DNA of 64,000 nucleotides from assembly GCA_911728455.2 (NCBI GenBank), contig OU452228.1:9162629-9226628 (forward strand), written 5' to 3'. A model generated the notes under the pieces. That model was not told the DNA's origin. It searched no databases and worked only from the letters and a program-made list of their open reading frames with translations. Positions within the stretch are counted from its first letter, which is position 1, and the number at the start of each line of letters is the position of its first letter. The DNA comes from Marthasterias glacialis. Taxonomy: Eukaryota; Echinodermata; Asteroidea; Forcipulatida; Asteriidae. Position numbers and translations under genes: made by a program. Below are positions 24,901 to 36,900 of the stretch, piece by piece.

Positions 24901-27900
24901 GCATTGCCCTTTAAAGATTCAACTGAATTAGGGGGAAATAACCTGAGAATCTAACTTAGTTGGGACGATGGATTTGAGCGGACAAGAATATCAATAAAAT
25001 AATACTTTTGACTAGACTTAAAATGGAGAAATTCATTAACTTTCAACTCTGTAAAAAGTTTGTAAAAAGATACTGTTATTTCTGTTAAGAACACGCCTGA
25101 AGCTCATGAGTTCTTCACTGACAATGTGGGATAAAGGAGATTTGGACAAGAAGAAAAACCGATATGGATTGAAATGATTAGCATTTGTCAACCGTTCATT
25201 GAGCGTTAAAGGGATTTATCCAACGAGGCGAAAAATCCATGTGTAACGATTACATTCTTATGTCCAATGATAAACTCTGAAAGGAACAGGAGATGCCATC
25301 GATACCTGTGGGCGAGCATGCACGGAGGACACGGCCAAAACGCCCGGGGGTCGCCTCGGTGGTGGACCGTCCGCCGCCGCCCGATCGATGCTTGGTCCCC
25401 CACCACAACAAGACCCCAACCATTGAAAGGTGGGGAGTCGTTGTCCTATGGCAAGATCAATTATTATAGTCCTGGAGACAACATCAATACACTCTTGGGA
25501 TTTGGACAAGAAACAAAGTCTAAGGGCATAATCTTATAAAAAAACACAGCCAATTGAAGTATTGTTCCAAAAATGAAGGTGACAACGCAATTACCTCGCA
25601 TGATGCTCTCGAGGCGCTGTCGTCACATAAATCCATATAGAAGCCCATTCGTCGACCCACCGGGGTGGCCCGCCGGGAGACAGCCGACAACAATTCCTTC
25701 CTTACCCTCGATCTCCGTACCTTGGCCCAAGAGTTCTGCGATACGTCCCCCATGGAAGCCAAACCCAAACTCTTTTCCAGTTGACCGCAGCTGAAAACAC
25801 GTTCTCACAGAAGTTTTTTTTCTTCATATCAACCTGACGTGTCACAATCGAGGAAGGGAGACATGGCTAACGGGGCGCGACTACGGTCGATTCAGTAGCT
25901 CATTCTATGACCAACAGCCACGAGAGGGATCCTCTTTTAAACCTCAACTCAATTTATGACATCGTCGTGGGTTTGCAAACATCACTCTGGTGATTTATCA
26001 CTAAGGGTACTATTGACTCTGACTATTATCTGATCGCGATTACAGTGTTATGAAATGGGTACAGAACAGAAACCCAGAGTCCCAGTGTATAATAGGGTCG
26101 GGGGCAGATAGAACTGATGATGGCATTTTTATTTGAATAAGACAATCAGATGATTGTCTAGCAGCAAAGTAACTATTGACTTAATGTGACCCCATTGTCT
26201 AATTAAGAGATGACCTAATTATGGTAAAGATACCCAACCGGTGTAATTACTTTGATTAATTCGGGAGCTATCATGGCATTGCAATCGTAGCTCTGGTATT
26301 TATTCAACATGATCCAGATTTCACCGTGTAGCCTAATTGAAAATATCGCTTGTGAAAAGTGATTGAATGAAAATCAGCATGTGACCTGCCACAAGCAATG
26401 GTAAATGGTTGGAGAATTTTTCATCTCTTTTGTTGTTGTTGCTGTTTTAACATGAACAGCACAATTAGCGTCAATAACAGGTTGAAACAAGAAGAAATTT
26501 TCAGGTTTAGATGTGGGAGGATAACCCCATTAATGGGGGAAAACCCACGCAATCAGGTAGGGACTGAAAACCCAGTCCACATGCAAGGCTCCGGTCTGAG
26601 GTGGGATTCGAACCGGAGTCCACAGAAGATAAGGCAAGGGAAGAAACCACTGAGCCAACCTGATCCCCTATGCAAGATTTGTGCTTCTTGCTTAGCGAAT
26701 TTTAGTTTGCTCACAGTTCGTAACAGTACAACTCCTTCAGAGAAATATGTCAGTCTGAAATAGCATGTACAGACCCCAGAAATCACCCCTGCGTATTTCG
26801 GTTGCCGCAATAGAAATAAGCTCGGTATGAGCGTGCAAAATTGTCAACCATTGTTCTTTTTCTTTGTTGCCCTCTCTAAAACCAAAATTGGTAAACCTGC
26901 CACGGTTTGTTTACTCGTGTGTTTATTGAAAAAATGGTGGACTTGAATTAATTTGCTTTTTCCCAAGAAACAATCTGGGGTTTGTCAACACCTTTTAGCA
27001 CCTTCTCAACAAACAGGTGTTTTTGCCTTTCCTTCCAACGCCAATACGTCGTGGCTGTTGTTTGGGTTTTCTGCTTCATCAACTTGAAGGAATAGCTCCA
27101 GTCATTAGCTGATACTGCAGTCGCCTGAACGAGACGCCTTTCTTGATACTTTCAGAATTGCTAGAGACAAGTCTGGAGTGCCTTCTTAAGTGGGCAAAAT
27201 TGCATCGATCGATGGCTTGGCTGGGTGGGAATTAAGAGGCGATGACTGTTTAGTGGTTGACACGTCTATGGTTGCCCGGGGCACTTCTTGTCTTGTTTTT
27301 AAAGAACGAAAGGAAAAATGGAACTTAAAGCATAGAGCAGATGAAGAGGGAACAAGGAGACATGTAGACAGAGGGACAGTGGGACAGTGGGACACGGGGA
27401 CAGTGGGACAGAGGGACAGTGGGACAGGGGGACAGAGGGACAGAGGGACAGTGGAACAGAGGGACAGGGGACAGTGGGACAGTGAGACAGAGGGACAGTG
27501 GGACAGTGGGACAGAGGGACAGTGGGACAGGGGGACAGTGGGACAGAGGGACAGGGGGACAGGGGGACAGTGGAACAGAGGGACAGAGGGACAGTTTGAC
27601 AGGGGGACAGTGGGACAGAGGGACAGGGGGACGGGGGAAAGAGGGATAGTGGAACAGAGGGACAGTGGAACAGGGGGACAGAGAGACAGAGGGACAGACG
27701 GACAGAGGGACAGTGGAACAGGGGGACAGAGGGACAGGGGACAGTGGGACAGGGGAACAGTGGGACAGAGGGACAGTGGGACAGGGGGACGGGGGACAGT
27801 GGAACAGAGGGACGGGGGACAGGGGGACAGGGGGACAGTGGAACAGAGGGACAGTGGGACAGGGGGAAAGGGGCAGTGGGACAGTGGAACAGAGGGACAG

Positions 27901-30900
27901 TGGAACAGAGGGACAGAGGGACAGTGGGACAGTGGGACGGGGACTGAGGGACAGAGGGGACATGTACATGAACCTTTCATTTACACTGCACTTCCGGCTC
28001 CAAAACGTCATCACTTACCAACAGGATAAAGTTTTATCAACCGTAATTTTGGAACTTTTTTCCTTTGCTCTACAATCGAATTAATTAATGTAACTAAATC
28101 TAGGCTGAATGGGCAAGTAATGGTATATATGGACCCCTTTTCAAATGAAGAGGATCGGTACACATTATTCATTAAACAGACAGGGAATCACACAAAAATA
28201 ATAGTTTAGAGGAAACCATGGTTACGCATACGTCATTTCCCGCTTTACCAAACTGCAGCACCAAGGCTCTTATCTTGTTTATACTTTTCGGAGAATTCCT
28301 CTGTCCAGATTCACGGATCAATAAATTGGCGTGCTGTGCTTTAGAGTGACCTTACAAAGCGATTTGGCAAACGAACCTTGAGCGAATGGAATTTATAAAT
28401 TTTTCAGTGCTGGTTCTAACATTTTGAATTGTATACCGGTTGGCAATACAATACATTCATCAACCAGGGAGCGATTGCAATAATTAGTGGCTGCTGTACA
28501 GACGTAATGATCTGGAGTGGGTTTTGGAAACTTTGCGTGCAACGAAAATCGATGGTGTGAAACGAGCAAACATTTTTGTCGCCATTTTCCACGAACTCAA
28601 AACGGATTCGGCCAAAGGTATTTTTAGAAGTTAAAAATAGCGAGGTTCTCATTCTGTACTTGTGAGAAGAACTTTCTTGTTATTTCGCTTTCTTTGAATC
28701 AAATAATGTCATCAATGAAATAATTATGTTTGTTTGTTTGTTTGTTTGTTTGTTTGTTTGTTTGTTTGTTTGTTTGTTTGTTTGTTTGTTTGTTTGTTTG
28801 TTTGTTTGTTTGTTTGTTTAATTGCTTGTTGTTGCTAATTTGTAACTACATTAGCAATTCTGAGTGTGTACATCTACGTTTATTTTATTTTGTTTGTAAA
28901 TTGTAAATGTTGTTGCAAGCCTCTGGGCTACAAATGCAACAACAAAAATAACAACAAGAATAATAATATGGGGGAAAAAAGACAATTTGTAATTTTACTT
29001 GAGATACGACCCATAAATGTTGTTATCCTCAAAATCATAATGCTTACAATTTTTAAGTCGAATGGCGCCATTTTGAATACAAAATTATAAGCATGCTAAT
29101 TACATGTATTTATTTCTACCTTGGATGTATTGATATTTTGTATAATGCGAATGAACTTGCCATACGTTTTGGGGCATTTAATTGCATTATGGAGTAGATA
29201 AGATTTTCCCCCCTCGGTTTGTGGTATAACACTATGTGTTTATCTACCTTCTCTGAGTGAAAATTAGCTGTGAAAAAGAGCTTGTTCTACATGCTTATCT
29301 ACTGCCGTGGGGTAGCCATAAGAACCAGTCCCGCTTAGTTCTGGAAGAATTTTTCCTGCTAACTTATTTCATCGATAACATGAAAGACAACTCGTTACTT
29401 TACTTAAGATCTCTCCTGAAGACCAGCAGAGTAAATTGTTCAAAACGTCGAGACCACACCGGCTCCTTTCAGAGCATACTCCTCCAAAAAGAGATTTTAC
29501 ACATGGTTGTACCAGCAAATTTACGAGTAAAATATCCCCCTTCATTGCATCTGATGAAGTAGTTGTTGGTACAAAAGCTCGTGCATTTTTTTTTTACTAT
29601 TAGTTAGTCTTTAAGTGCTACCACTAAGTTTTTAGCCTATATGTATTTCATCTGTTAGGCTAACACGGCTATCTATATTATGAGTAAAATAGTGACTTAT
29701 TATATCCACACCATGCCAAGCTTCAAACATCGTTTTACCTAAGATGTGACCGATTCATTTTGGTATGGACTTAGGGAATTGTATAGACTGTAAAATACTT
29801 CTTTTAATTCCAACCATCTCCTGGCTTAAAGAATTAATAAATGAATTATTGGCAGGGTGGAACATTCAGTAGAATCATCTTGTTTTCAACAAATTAAAGA
29901 AGCTAAAAATCCCACAGAATATAATTTTCTTTTTAAACTGACACTCCTAACTGAAAACGTGTCAGTGTCTATAGAATTTGAGTAAACCCAACAAAGGGCA
30001 CCTTGCAAAAGCAGCCACAATCAACCTGGGAAAATAGCTCACCTTCAACTTTCTCATCATTATCAAAACTCCAAAGAGTGAATATATTCGGTTAAAAACA
30101 TGGCCTTGTAAATGAAAACTATTATAACCCTAATATACAACCCTAACACAAACAAAGTCACCAAGGTTACAAACCATGTAGATACAATTGATGTAATATA
30201 ATTGCATTTCGGGATAAAGAATATTAATTTATGTTTTCTACCCCAACACCATTGTATAACTAGCACTGTACACTCGGGAGCTTTTCTGAGTCACGCAGGT
30301 GGGATTCGAACCCACGACACCACAGTCTAGAGCAGACAGATGTCTCAACCGATATACTACGGAACTGGTCATTATTGGCGCGGAAAAAAATGATAAAATT
30401 AAATATGTACGCTCACTGATATCAAAATCCATAATAATAATAATAATAATACGCAGTTTTTATATAGCGCTTTTTCACACCCTATGGGCGTCTCAGAGCG
30501 CTCGGTATTTTTTTCCTGCGAGGTATGATGAGTTACGTTTTTGAAGTATGAGACCTGTTCCTTTACATAGCACCATGTAATGGTTCACAAGGTGCTGTGG
30601 CGCAATCTGCAGCCGATCAAACCAGGAACACCGGGGCGAACCCCTTCTCTTTGCGATAAGTGTCACTGGGTTCTTTTACGTGCATTACACAACACACGGG
30701 ACCAACGGCTTTACGTCCCATCCGAAGGACGAAGCAATAATGGTTAAGTGTCTTGCTTAAGGACACAAGTGTCACGACCGGGACTCGAACCCACACTCTG
30801 CTGATCAGAGACACCAGAGCTTGAGTCCGGTGTTCTTATCCGCTCGGCCACGACACGCCACATAGCATTACCAATCCGCGAGAGAAAATATTTCCAGCAG

Positions 30901-33900
30901 ACATAAGGCTGAAGTTTTTTTGGGGGGAAAAGCATTCGAAGACCACGATTTACGCATCCGTGTGAACGGGCAAAAAATCTCTGACTTAATTATAAACCGG
31001 TATTCGGAGTTGCATCAATAACCGGACCAAAGAAATTTGATTAAACTTTCACAGAGTGCATGGTTGGATGGTTTTGGTATCATTAAAACTGAAGGATGGA
31101 ATAACTCCCACAAACCAATAATGATAAATACACTTTTGATTACGTATGCATCCTATACACTAATAAACTTGAACTGGTGAGTTTTTATGTTTCAGATAAC
31201 TCAAAGAGAAAATGACAATTTTGAATGAATACACTTTCGAAAAACACTGCTGCACCATGATTTTTTTAATAAATGAGACCAAATACATCAACGCACCTTA
31301 TAGAGTGGGTGCTCCTCCATGCTGGTACCATCTGTGGAGAAATAAACACTCGACGGTCCCATCTCGAAAACCCCAAGATTGTATCAATTCCAACTTACGA
31401 ACAAGTATATCCGAACAGAGAGCGTAATGTCACGGGGAGATAAGCGCTTATCAACGGTCCACATCACATTGGGAGGCCCGGCAACGAACTGAACTGCCGT
31501 GATGCATGCATAGACCGGCTCACCTATTATGACTTAATAGGCAGGGATGTTCTATTGAACAGTTTCCAACTGATCAGCCCTAATGAGAAGAAAATCCGCT
31601 CAATTCAGTCTTAACAATCGTGCGAACTATCAATGAGACGGTGTATCGACGGCTGTTTTATTCATTGCACACGCTTTGCGTACCCTTTTATGGTTCAGCT
31701 AACCGTGTCTGGAAAAATATTTGACGCCAAATTATTCTCCTACAAAGTTTAAAATAAAACCACTTTGGTGCACTAAATATTCCTGGTTAATTATGTACTG
31801 CTTATTTCTCAACGTTTTGAGTCTTCGTGCATGAAAAAACCCACAAGAATACATATTTAAATATATCTTCAAACTTTGCTTGAATACAATTTAGTTTGTT
31901 AGCATCAACATAAGCATTGAAAATATTAAATAAATACATTATTGTATGACACCAAACCATTCTAAATTAAAATGGTGCGGGCACAATATTTGAATTCACA
32001 CAACAGTCGTGTACACTTGAATGGTCCTGACGTCCATGTGAGTTGCGATGGTGTTTGCATTTCGTGGCTATTTTAGGAACTAAACTTTTGTTGTCCATAA
32101 ACAAGGCCCACCTACTGTCGAAACTTTGAACAGAATGTTGTTTGCGTAACGCATTATGGCAAGTTATTATTGGATTAAACTGAAAGTTGTATGACATCAT
32201 TGCTTCTTAGAGACGTTTTTAAATGGAGGCGCGGGCACCTGTTGTTCTGGATAAGAGTTTGTCTCCTCCGGCATAACAATATTCACGGTGACAGCGAGGC
32301 TGCATGAGAAGTAGGCTGGCCCCTTATTATTCGCTAGTTTTGAGTGCATGAGGCAGTTCAGGGTGCCAAACAAAGATGTCAGGGCATGGAAAATGAGCTA
32401 TTATTTCGGATACAGTCCAACTTTACGTTACATTCGGGATGGATTCAACTTCTGAAAAAATAGACGATAGTGATGGAAATTCCAGCAAACTGAGATCGAA
32501 ACGAGGAAAATGTTCACCACATAAACAGGAAATAGATTGAATAAAACAATCGACATTTTGACATGAAACGACGTCAGGATTGGCCTGGGGGGGGGGGGGG
32601 GGAACCCGGGGAAGAAACGGGGAATTTCTGATGGTTGCACGCTGAGGACGTCTACGGATTTAATATATTTTCTTTTACAATGGCTTTCCTGTAGAGTAGA
32701 ATTGGTATAATTGTCAACAAATACGTTAATAAAAATTTGTGTTTACTGAATCAAATACGATATTTGCTCAATCACTCGATACAGTCATAATGACCATTTT
32801 AATGAGGATATTAATATGAAAAGATTATCGTTACACAAATAACGGTCATTTTTCCACAGCAAAAAGTCCAGAAACATTTTCAGAAGTTGGAATGTGTCTT
32901 TTTTCTTTTGACATAGGTCCAGAAGTAGGCTACATAGGCTATCTCTCCATGATAGCCTTTATACTTGTTTTAAAAAAAAAGGTTGTCCCCTGACAGTCTT
33001 TCTGCAACTTTTATTCAATGAATTCTTTGTAAAGATTTAAAATAAATAATGACAAACCACTTCCGCGTGGAGAGAGAGAGAGAGAGTTATATGCCCTTTC
33101 GAAGTCAGGGCTTCAGCTTGGGCTTGCGCTCAGGCTCAGTCTGCCTGTGTTTGAAGCCCTAATACCGAATCACACGTTTTCAAAATAGCTGACGGGGCCT
33201 CAGCTGGAGCCCATCAGTCTGAGCCGTGGTTTCGAAAGAGCTTTCAGTCATCTGTACGTGTCGCCCGGTACCTGGGTAACGTGTTGTTTGTATGATTACT
33301 AATATAGAAAAACAGGCTATTCTTTGGATGGTTGACCTATAGCTTTCAAGGTTTTCGCTACGATACTTTCGGCTCCAAATCTGGCATGCGTTTGTGTGTC
33401 ATTAACGAAAAACAAAATCACCGATTGCATCGTTTGACAGAATATCTGATGACATCATCTTTCAACTTAGAGAAGACCATGGTCGTTGTAAGGAGAATCA
33501 AAATGAAAAGCTGAAGCATGCTTAACAAAACAAATATTAGGATGGCCGATTTTTCGACCCAACTGGGTCTTCTTCTGGGCTAGTATGGTGGTTTGAATGC
33601 AGAAAAGTATGCTTTGAAACCATCCGCTGACGTCATTATGGAGTGCCTTGTTTGAAGTCCTTGCTCGTCGCAAGTCAGTAACGCCGTTTGGTATTGGGCA
33701 CTTCAACCTTTTTTTCAACCCTGTTGTTAAAAGCACGAATACGAGGTCATCTGATCTTTTTCAACTAAAGACGTTTTCAGTAACCAATTGTTAACCGTTG
33801 AATTGACAGTTTTAAGCACCACCGTCCTGCCTTTGTTCCATTCATGAAATCAATATTTCAAGCAATGGAAGAAATTAAACGTTCCGACCCACCGCAATCA

Positions 33901-36900
33901 CAAACTAGATCGTTTCAAAAACTGCGGCATACTCAATTGGTATGGAGTTTGCACTTTAAAAACTCCTGGGTCCAGGTCCCGTGGGGGACTGACCCATTTC
34001 TGGATCAGCATGACCCGGAATATATGTCCAAAATGACCCAGAAATGGGTCACATCGACGAAGAATCCGAGTTAAAATCCATTTCTTAAAACTAGTTTCCG
34101 GGTCAATTCAGACCCGGAACCCGGGTCAATTCGGACCCGGAACCCGGAACCCGGGTCAATACGAACCCGGAACCCGGAACCCGGAACCCGGGTAAATTCG
34201 GACCCGGAACCCGGGTCAATTCGGACCCGGAACCCGGGTCAATTCGAGCCCGGAACCCGGGTCAATTCGGACCCGGAACCCGGGTCAATTCGGACCCGGA
34301 ACCCTGGGTCACTTCGGACCCGGTAGTTTTTTTTTTAGATTGTGGGGCAAGTAGATTTGTTATTTGATATCAAAACTGCTGCACAGTAGTTTTCTAAAAT
34401 CATAAGACTACAATGAGAGTGTTGTCAAACGATTTGCACCAAAGTACAAAAATAAACATTTCTGGGGCGTTTTCTTTCTTCGAGAAAATCATATTTTGTG
34501 CATGGCACACTAACACATTTTGTGAAAGTAACAACGTCACTCGTAAACCGCTGTGACAGTGTCAACTTGGGACTCCATTATTCACAAAAGGGGGACAATA
34601 TGTAGCAGGGACAATATTGTAGTAAATGGTGCGTGGACCATGAATAGGCTACGTTGCCCCTAACAACGCGTGTAAACGTCACCTTCACCTCTTGATTTGA
34701 TAGTTAGCTTAAAAAAACTGACATCATTTTCATTTCTTGGGTAATTTTTCTTCTGGTTCAAGCCAGGATCAAGTAGCCGAGACACAGCTCTGTTTTCGAT
34801 CATTAAGTCCAATATTCTTATTTATTACACGGCTGCTGTTTTTGCATATAATTATACTATTGTTTCATAGGGCTACTGTTTTATCAGTGTACGTCAACAG
34901 AGGTCGCTTGCCAAATGAAAGCTACTTTTCCACGTTCTATTGTTCATTTCCTGTGTTTTTTGTTCGTTTTTCAGCAGTATTTTAAGTTTTAAACATTATT
35001 TTACAGATAGGCGCCCTGTTTTTTTTTCTGGTAATCTTCATTACTGTGATTTATGGATATTTTTGTATACGGTTAGAAGTTCAACGTGTGGTGTAATGCA
35101 TTGTTTAAAGAAACTATCACGTCGCACGTTCACCGCAGTTGCATGCATTATCATATTCATTATCATTATCATTATCATATTCTTGCCACAGAGTGTTCCT
35201 TTTTCAAATTTCCATTTGTAATCATACGCATCAAATAGATGTATAGTTTTACAAACATTACCATCGTACGCTGTACCTTTTCTTGATTCAAAGCGAGTAA
35301 GCCTACAGAACAAGTTTATTTTTTTCCCCCATAATACCAAAAAGGTACGTTGTTTTGATTCAACGGAAAACTGGAAACAACAGGGCCCAATTTCATGGCT
35401 CTGCTTACCGTAAGCAAAAAAATTGGCGCTTGCAGAAGCAGAAAATTCCGCGCTTACTCAAGCGTATTTCACGGGTTAGAAAGGAATTTTTGCTCGTGCG
35501 CGTGCGTAGTTCACGTAACTAAGGGTTCCGTGCTTACACAGCTAGCGCAGAAATTCGGCGCTAACCTCGTATGCGGCGAATGGTCTTCGTAAGCGCAGAA
35601 TGACGCAGTAAGCAGAGCCATGAAATTGGGCCCAGATCCGAGCAGACGCACTGTTAAACATCCATGCTGATTGGTACATACGCTCGGCTGACGCGCTATT
35701 GTCGCGTTGCGTGCACGTGCGGTGGCCATAACAGCGGTGGTGTAAACCACAATGGATGATCTGCTCGGATTCGTGTGTGAATGGGTTGGATCAGCCTTCC
35801 TTCCTGTCAATGTAAACGGTTTCCCTATTATCAGCGACTATTGTATTATTATTTGTCATTTCTATCGTTCAGTGTGTTTATCGATTTTAGCTGTGCGTAG
35901 CTTCCAAGGATATGCAGGGACACATAATATAGTGACAATGTTATGGGAATGTCTTCGGGTCTTGCAACGGATCTTTCTCGTGGCGCATTCAATATCTTTC
36001 GTACCGTTGAACTTAATGTAACCAAAGCGAGGCTGCATGGCCAAATAGACTGGTGGTTAGCAATGCAAATTTGAACTGTCGGCATTGTCGTGACGTACAC
36101 TGTTTAGTAATTTGAATAGTTCGATAATTTTCATGTGTTTTTTACTTTTTTTTTTACCCTCGAGCATCTTGTTTTTAGATTTGTGTTTTGTCTTTTCTGT
36201 AGTCCGTCAGTACGTCGGTATTTCAGTATTAGTGTCCATCCCCAGTAAATCGGTATTCAGTCTTTGTCTTACATTTTAGTATAACTCCTTACATTCCTGA
36301 TGTTAGCTCTTTGTGAAATCAAGCCCTTCCTACCCATTGTAAAAAATAATGAGTGCTTGTAACGCCCGTCGTGTGTAAAGCACCATTATAAGACCTGCGT
36401 ATTGTACAATATTATCTTTAGTTATACGAAAACTCTAAGTGGTGGTCCCCAACTACTGTTTATCAATAAAGAAATAAATACATGAAAAACTCACAAAATC
36501 AGACAAAGATGATGATGGATTAAAACTCGGGTTATCTTCAACCCAGATACTTCCAACAATTCCAATAGACCATTGAAAATTGAAGACATTTTTAAAACCG
36601 GAATAAGAATCCTCTTACTATTGATCAGTAAGTGAATAATGTGAACAGAAAAACAGCATCTTGCAAATCTTCAGATTTCACCGACTTGCAAATTACTCAG
36701 CAGCCTTTTTTGACATTTACATGCAAAACAACATTTCTACTCGGCAAAGGCAAAGGAAAGTTTTATTATTAAAACACCGAGGTGAAATATAGTATGATTT
36801 GTTTGTATTTTTGGACTTCCTTACTTTTTGACGATTTTTCTTTCGGATGAGCTCCTGTACAGCCCGGATCATGGGTCCGTCGGCCGCCGGTCTCCCATGA

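Noticed and set aside
25267..25539. Plus-strand 90-codon frame in the GC-rich island
   Set aside because: No splice sites or homology; open mainly because of high GC content.
27186..28029. Open frames of 229-279 codons on both strands in the GGGACAG array
   Set aside because: They are open in several frames at once because an 8-bp repeat lacks stops; composition is purely that of the repeat and no domain or splice support exists.
30299..30362. tRNA gene on the minus strand
   Set aside because: Good B box but broken acceptor stem; belongs to the same SINE family as 6868 and 3400.
36440..36480. Polyadenylation site of a plus-strand gene
   Set aside because: An AATAAA-like string is present, but no upstream exon could be supported; an old retrocopy tail is the simpler reading.
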